DNA of 56,896 nt, from the NCBI GenBank assembly GCA_905202055.1, contig CAJKQK010000007.1, forward strand, positions 1 through 56,896, given 5' to 3'. The position numbers and the translations under genes are program-made. The notes under the pieces were generated by a model that ran no database searches, was not told the DNA's origin, and worked only from the letters and a program-made list of their open reading frames with translations. Every line of letters starts with the position of its first letter. The first letter of the stretch is position 1. Source of the DNA: an uncultured Oxalobacter sp. (GTDB lineage: Bacteria; Pseudomonadota; Gammaproteobacteria; Burkholderiales; Burkholderiaceae_D). Positions 54,013-56,896 of this stretch are shown here, in pieces.

Positions 54013-54636
54013 ATGAAAATCATTGCATACACGAGAGCAGAGATAGGGTCCGGAGCGAGCCGCCGCCTGCGTGCTGCTGGTATGGCACCTGGCATTGTCT
54101 ATGGTGGTAACAGCGAACCTCTCAACATCAAACTGGATCACAATGCACTTTTCTACGCACTGAAAAGAGAAGCATTCCATTCATCCATTCTCGATCTCGA
54201 AATCGATGGCAAGAATCAACAGGTTCTGTTACGTGATTTTCAGGTTCATGCATATAAACCTGTCGTGCTGCACGTTGATTTCCAGCGTGTTGACGCCAAC
54301 CAGAAGATCAACGTCAAAGTGCCTCTGCACTTCATTAACGAAGACGCTTCTTCAGCCAAGAAGTCCGGCGTTGTTCATCACGCTGTCACCGAACTGGAAA
54401 TTTCCTGTCTGCCTGGCAATCTGCCAGCCTTCATCGAAGTCGATCTGGGCAACCTGGAAATCGGCCAGACCATTCATCTGGGTGCCCTCAAACTGCCAGA
54501 AGGTGTTACGGCAGTTTCCCACGACGAATCGATGCCGATTGTTACCGCAACTGCTGCAACCGAAACGGCAGAACCTGCTGATGAAGCAGCCGCAGAAGTT
54601 CCGGCAGCCGATGCAGAAGCAAAAGATAAAGAATAA
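54013..54636 (+). CDS. rplY: 50S ribosomal protein L25 (general stress Ctc form)
   Basis: The 207-residue protein is the long L25/TL5/CTC type that binds 5S rRNA. The N-terminal domain has KIIAYTRAEIGSGASRRLRA and PGIVYGG; the C-terminal beta domain has HVDFQRVDANQKINVKVPLH. An acidic Ala/Glu-rich tail ends it. The GGAG site is six to ten bases from the ATG and abuts the T run of hairpin 3. A terminator follows. It lies between the two prs copies. Confidence 0.96.
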   Translation: MKIIAYTRAEIGSGASRRLRAAGMAPGIVYGGNSEPLNIKLDHNALFYALKREAFHSSILDLEIDGKNQQVLLRDFQVHAYKPVVLHVDFQRVDANQKINVKVPLHFINEDASSAKKSGVVHHAVTELEISCLPGNLPAFIEVDLGNLEIGQTIHLGALKLPEGVTAVSHDESMPIVTATAATETAEPADEAAAEVPAADAEAKDKE

Positions 54637-54647
54637 TTTATCGAAAA

Positions 54648-54679
54648 TAAAAAAACCTGCCTTTCCGGCAGGTTTTTTT
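54648..54679 (+). terminator. Terminator after rplY
   Basis: AACCTGCC pairs with GGCAGGTT around a TTTCC loop and is followed by a T run. Confidence 0.92.
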
Positions 54680-54746
54680 GTTGGTTTTAATCCATACCGA
54701 ATCATGCCGATACGATAAAAAGGGCAACAAAATCCTTTTTAAATAT

Positions 54747-54774
54747 GTCGTTTTTTTAAATGGTCGGTTATAAT
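54747..54774 (+). promoter_or_regulatory. Promoter of the second tRNA-Gln/prs module
   Basis: A perfect TATAAT (54769-54774) lies 18 bases before the tRNA. The upstream GTCGTTTTTTT and AATGGTCGG words match the first module's promoter, with small changes, marking a duplicated copy. Confidence 0.6.
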
Positions 54775-54792
54775 ATCGTTCTGTAGTTCAAC

Positions 54793-54869
54793 AGGGGAGT
54801 CGCCAAGCTGGTTAAGGCACTGGATTCTGATTCCAGCATGCGAAGGTTCGAATCCTTCTTCCCCTGCCA
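54793..54869 (+). tRNA. tRNA-Gln (CTG)
   Basis: Cloverleaf like the one at 52752 but with anticodon CTG in loop TTCTGAT. The acceptor is AGGGGAG/TTCCCCT with one G-U pair. The anticodon stem is CTGGA/TCCAG, where an A-T pair of the first copy has become T-A, so pairing is kept. CCA is encoded. Confidence 0.97.
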
Positions 54870-54903
54870 TCACTTTCAAAGCACCCATCAGGCGTGCAAA
54901 AAA

Positions 54904-55816
54904 TCATGTCCGACAATAATTTAATGATCTTCACTGGCAACGCCAATCCGGCTTTGGCTGCCAAGGTTGCCAGCAAACTCGGCCTTCCCCTCGGTAAAGC
55001 ATTCGTCTCCAAATTCTCCGACGGCGAAACCACTGTCGAAATCAACGAAAACGTTCGCGGCAAAGATGTCTTCGTCATCCAGTCCACCTGCGCTCCCACC
55101 AACGATAACCTCATGGAAATCGTTCTCATGGTCGACGCGCTGAAACGGGCTTCCGCCGAACGCATTACCGCCTGTATCCCTTATTTCGGCTACGCCCGTC
55201 AGGACCGTCGTCCACGTTCCACACGTGTCGCCATCTCGGCAAGGGTCATCGCCAACATACTCGAAAATATCGGTGTCGACCGTGTCCTGATCATGGATGT
55301 CCATGCCGACCAGATTCAGGGATTCTTCGATATCCCCGTCGACAATATTTACGCTTCCCCGATCCTTTTGAAGGACCTTCAAAAGAAAAACTACAAGGAT
55401 TTGCTCGTCGTTTCACCCGATATCGGCGGTGTCGTCCGTGCCCGGGCGCTCGCGAAACATCTTGACTGCGACCTGTCGATTATCGACAAACGCCGTCCCC
55501 GCCCGAATGTGTCCGAAGTGATGAATATCATCGGTAACGTCGAAGGCAGAAACTGCGTGATTATGGATGACATGGTCGATACGGCCGGTACACTTACGCA
55601 GGCGGCTGAAGCGTTGAAGGAGCGCGGCGCAAAAATGGTCGTCGCCTACGCAACACACCCTGTTTTGTCCGGCCCTGCCGTCAACAGGATTACCAGTTCT
55701 TCACTGGATGAACTGGTCGTGACCGACACGATCCCCTTGTCGGATGCCGCCAGGGAATGCAGCAAGATCCGCCAGCTTTCCTGCGCCGAACTCCTTGCCG
55801 AAACATTGAAACGCAT
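54904..55816 (+). repeat. 913-bp direct repeat, copy 2 (prs)
   Basis: This is the second copy of the block at 52946-53858, with no difference seen by eye. It begins two bases before the prs ATG and ends at the codons for KRI, after which the two genes diverge. Confidence 0.93.
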
Positions 55817-55874
55817 CAATACAGGCGATTCGGTCATGTCCCTGTTAAAAGGCATGTACGATTCAGATCACTGA
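54906..55874 (+). CDS. prs: Ribose-phosphate pyrophosphokinase, copy 2
   Basis: This 322-residue PRPP synthase is the same as copy 1 through residue 304 (LKRIN) and then differs: TGDSVMSLLKGMYDSDH in place of SGKSVMSLFNEANV. All catalytic segments are identical, so it should be active. It begins 36 bases after tRNA-Gln(CTG) and may be processed from the same transcript. The leader between tRNA and prs is about 80 bases shorter than in copy 1; no good ribosome binding site is visible (AAAAAATC before ATG), which might lower its translation. A strong terminator follows. Confidence 0.95.
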   Translation: MSDNNLMIFTGNANPALAAKVASKLGLPLGKAFVSKFSDGETTVEINENVRGKDVFVIQSTCAPTNDNLMEIVLMVDALKRASAERITACIPYFGYARQDRRPRSTRVAISARVIANILENIGVDRVLIMDVHADQIQGFFDIPVDNIYASPILLKDLQKKNYKDLLVVSPDIGGVVRARALAKHLDCDLSIIDKRRPRPNVSEVMNIIGNVEGRNCVIMDDMVDTAGTLTQAAEALKERGAKMVVAYATHPVLSGPAVNRITSSSLDELVVTDTIPLSDAARECSKIRQLSCAELLAETLKRINTGDSVMSLLKGMYDSDH

Positions 55875-55888
55875 TCGATTGCCCTGAT

Positions 55889-55924
55889 AAAAAAACCGCT
55901 CATTTCATAATTGAGCGGTTTTTT
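55889..55924. terminator. Terminator between prs copy 2 and pth
   Basis: AACCGCTCA pairs with TTGAGCGGTT-type sequence around TTTCATAA, with A and T runs on the two sides. It can stop both convergent genes. Confidence 0.9.
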
Positions 55925-55938
55925 ATTGTCCAAACAGA

Positions 55939-56526
55939 TCAGCGATTCGTGTGCAATTCTTTCATGGCCTTGTCGAACTGTCCGTCGCACAGTAAAGGAA
56001 TGATCTGCATGCCATGCTCGATGGCTTCATTGATCAGATTCTGGTCTTCATGACGGGGCCGCTGAAGAACGTAATCGATGACAGGCGACTTCAGGTTCTG
56101 GTTTCTGGGATGGCCAACCCCGATACGCAAGCGCCAGTAATCCTGACCGCCCAATGCTGAAGTAATATCTTTCAGGCCGTTATGCCCGGCACTTGAACCA
56201 CCCCGTTTCAGTTTTGCCGCTCCCGGATTGATGTCCAGATCGTCGTGGACGACCAGAATGTCTTCCGGAGCAATCTTGAAGAAACGGGCCAATGCTCCGA
56301 CTGCCTGGCCGGAACGGTTCATGAATGTCTGCGGTTTCAGCAACCAGACATCGTGTCCGTTTATTTTCGTTCTGGCGACAAAGGCCGAAAAACGGGTTTC
56401 CTTTTGCCAGCGCCCGTCCCGGCTGGCATTTTCAAGATTGTCCACAAACCAGAAACCTGCATTATGCCGGGTCTGTTCATACTCCGGACCGGGATTGCCC
56501 AGCCCGACAATAAGCCGAATACTCAT
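55939..56526 (-). CDS. pth: Peptidyl-tRNA hydrolase
   Basis: The 195-residue enzyme frees tRNA from peptidyl-tRNA that dropped off the ribosome. It starts MSIRLIVGLGNPGPEYEQTR with the catalytic His in RHNAGFW (about residue 21), then FMNRSGQAV, VVHDDLDINPG and GGSSAGHNGLKDI. The ATG at 56526 gives the family start. In many relatives pth follows rplY on the same strand; here it points the other way, after the second prs. Confidence 0.96.
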   Translation of the reverse strand: MSIRLIVGLGNPGPEYEQTRHNAGFWFVDNLENASRDGRWQKETRFSAFVARTKINGHDVWLLKPQTFMNRSGQAVGALARFFKIAPEDILVVHDDLDINPGAAKLKRGGSSAGHNGLKDITSALGGQDYWRLRIGVGHPRNQNLKSPVIDYVLQRPRHEDQNLINEAIEHGMQIIPLLCDGQFDKAMKELHTNR

Positions 56527-56566
56527 AATAGAAAAAAACCGGGAATAGTGAAAATTGGAATGAAAA

Positions 56567-56878
56567 TCAGTTGGCGCGGTGCTGGACAAGAATCCACGGC
56601 CTCACCACAACAGCCCATAAACTGGCGTCCGTATCGGACCAGATTTGCGCCTGGCCGTCAGTCACCCGCCCGATCTGTTTCTTTTCCAGCATTTCCGAAA
56701 TGGCCTTCGTGTCATCGGAAGCCATCAAAGTGGCAACCTGAATCATATCGACGGAATCATCCACTGAAATGATTCTGCCTGCGGCAAAGAAACGTTCCAG
56801 TTCTTTCCAGGGGATTTGGGCCGTTTCCAGATTGATTTTGGCGTACAGCACTTCATCTTTTTCAGGATTGGTTGTCAT
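56567..56878 (-). CDS. DUF2288 family protein
   Basis: The 103-residue protein matches the small DUF2288 family, with KINLETAQIPWKELERFFAA at the start, DMIQVATLMASDDTKAISEM in the middle and ASLWAVVVRPWILVQHRAN at the end. Function unknown. It lies 40 bases upstream of pth on the same strand. An ATG two codons earlier (56884) is an alternative start. The family name is from memory of the motif pattern. Confidence 0.8.
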   Translation of the reverse strand: MTTNPEKDEVLYAKINLETAQIPWKELERFFAAGRIISVDDSVDMIQVATLMASDDTKAISEMLEKKQIGRVTDGQAQIWSDTDASLWAVVVRPWILVQHRAN

Positions 56879-56896
56879 AAGCATTCAGGGCAATTA

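Overview
This window reads as an ordinary chromosomal segment of a betaproteobacterium of the order Burkholderiales, most likely the family Oxalobacteraceae; moderate GC and AT-rich promoters would fit Oxalobacter, but the genus is an inference. Evidence for the class is gene order: Tyr-Gly-Thr tRNAs ahead of tuf, divergent fur/bamE, leuS-lptE-holA-proA, ubiE-Tim44-ubiB, ptsN-hprK-rapZ, and lolB-ispE-tRNA-Gln-prs-rplY. I see no phage, insertion sequence, CRISPR array or rRNA.

Layout. 1-475 is the tRNA cluster leading into tuf on the minus strand, with a strong promoter. 600-2,660 holds a small secreted protein, a 39-residue membrane peptide and PBP4 (dacB). 2,730-5,220 is a Fur-controlled ferrous iron operon (feoA, feoB and a Cys-rich membrane protein). 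5,310-7,535 is groES-groEL under both a sigma-32-type promoter and a CIRCE operator. 7,534-9,510 is a divergent marR/ClC pair around an 18-bp palindrome. 9,544-12,123 is fur, an unusually long bamE, and dapB. 12,315-19,187 runs leuS, lptE, holA, proA and an RNA methyltransferase. 19,207-22,095 makes p-aminobenzoate (fused pabA-pabB, then pabC). 22,107-27,266 holds pmbA, darP, mog, an esterase, yaeQ and an MscS channel.

27,252-34,984 is a minus-strand peptide-use operon: binding protein, exported M3 oligopeptidase, two permeases and a double ATPase. 35,243-42,035 holds a parvulin isomerase, nudB, aspS, an FmdB zinc ribbon, a sodium symporter and ubiB. 42,223-44,837 is Tim44-like, ubiE, HIT and YqaA. 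44,986-49,868 is ilvA, queF and the ptsN-hprK-rapZ regulatory set. 49,869-52,700 is mutY, lolB and ispE.

The most unusual stretch is 52,700-55,925. A promoter + tRNA-Gln + prs module is present twice, on either side of rplY. The two tRNAs have become different isoacceptors (TTG and CTG), while the prs genes share a 913-bp block in which I see no difference; their 3' ends and flanks differ. That pattern suggests recent gene conversion. Between the first prs and rplY lie three consecutive terminator-like hairpins. The window closes with pth and a DUF2288 gene on the minus strand.

Cell-level themes: iron uptake and its regulator (feo, fur), protein folding (groESL, parvulin), outer membrane assembly (bamE, lptE, lolB), folate supply (pabAB, pabC, nudB), translation (tRNAs, leuS, aspS, rplY, pth, darP), and peptide scavenging.
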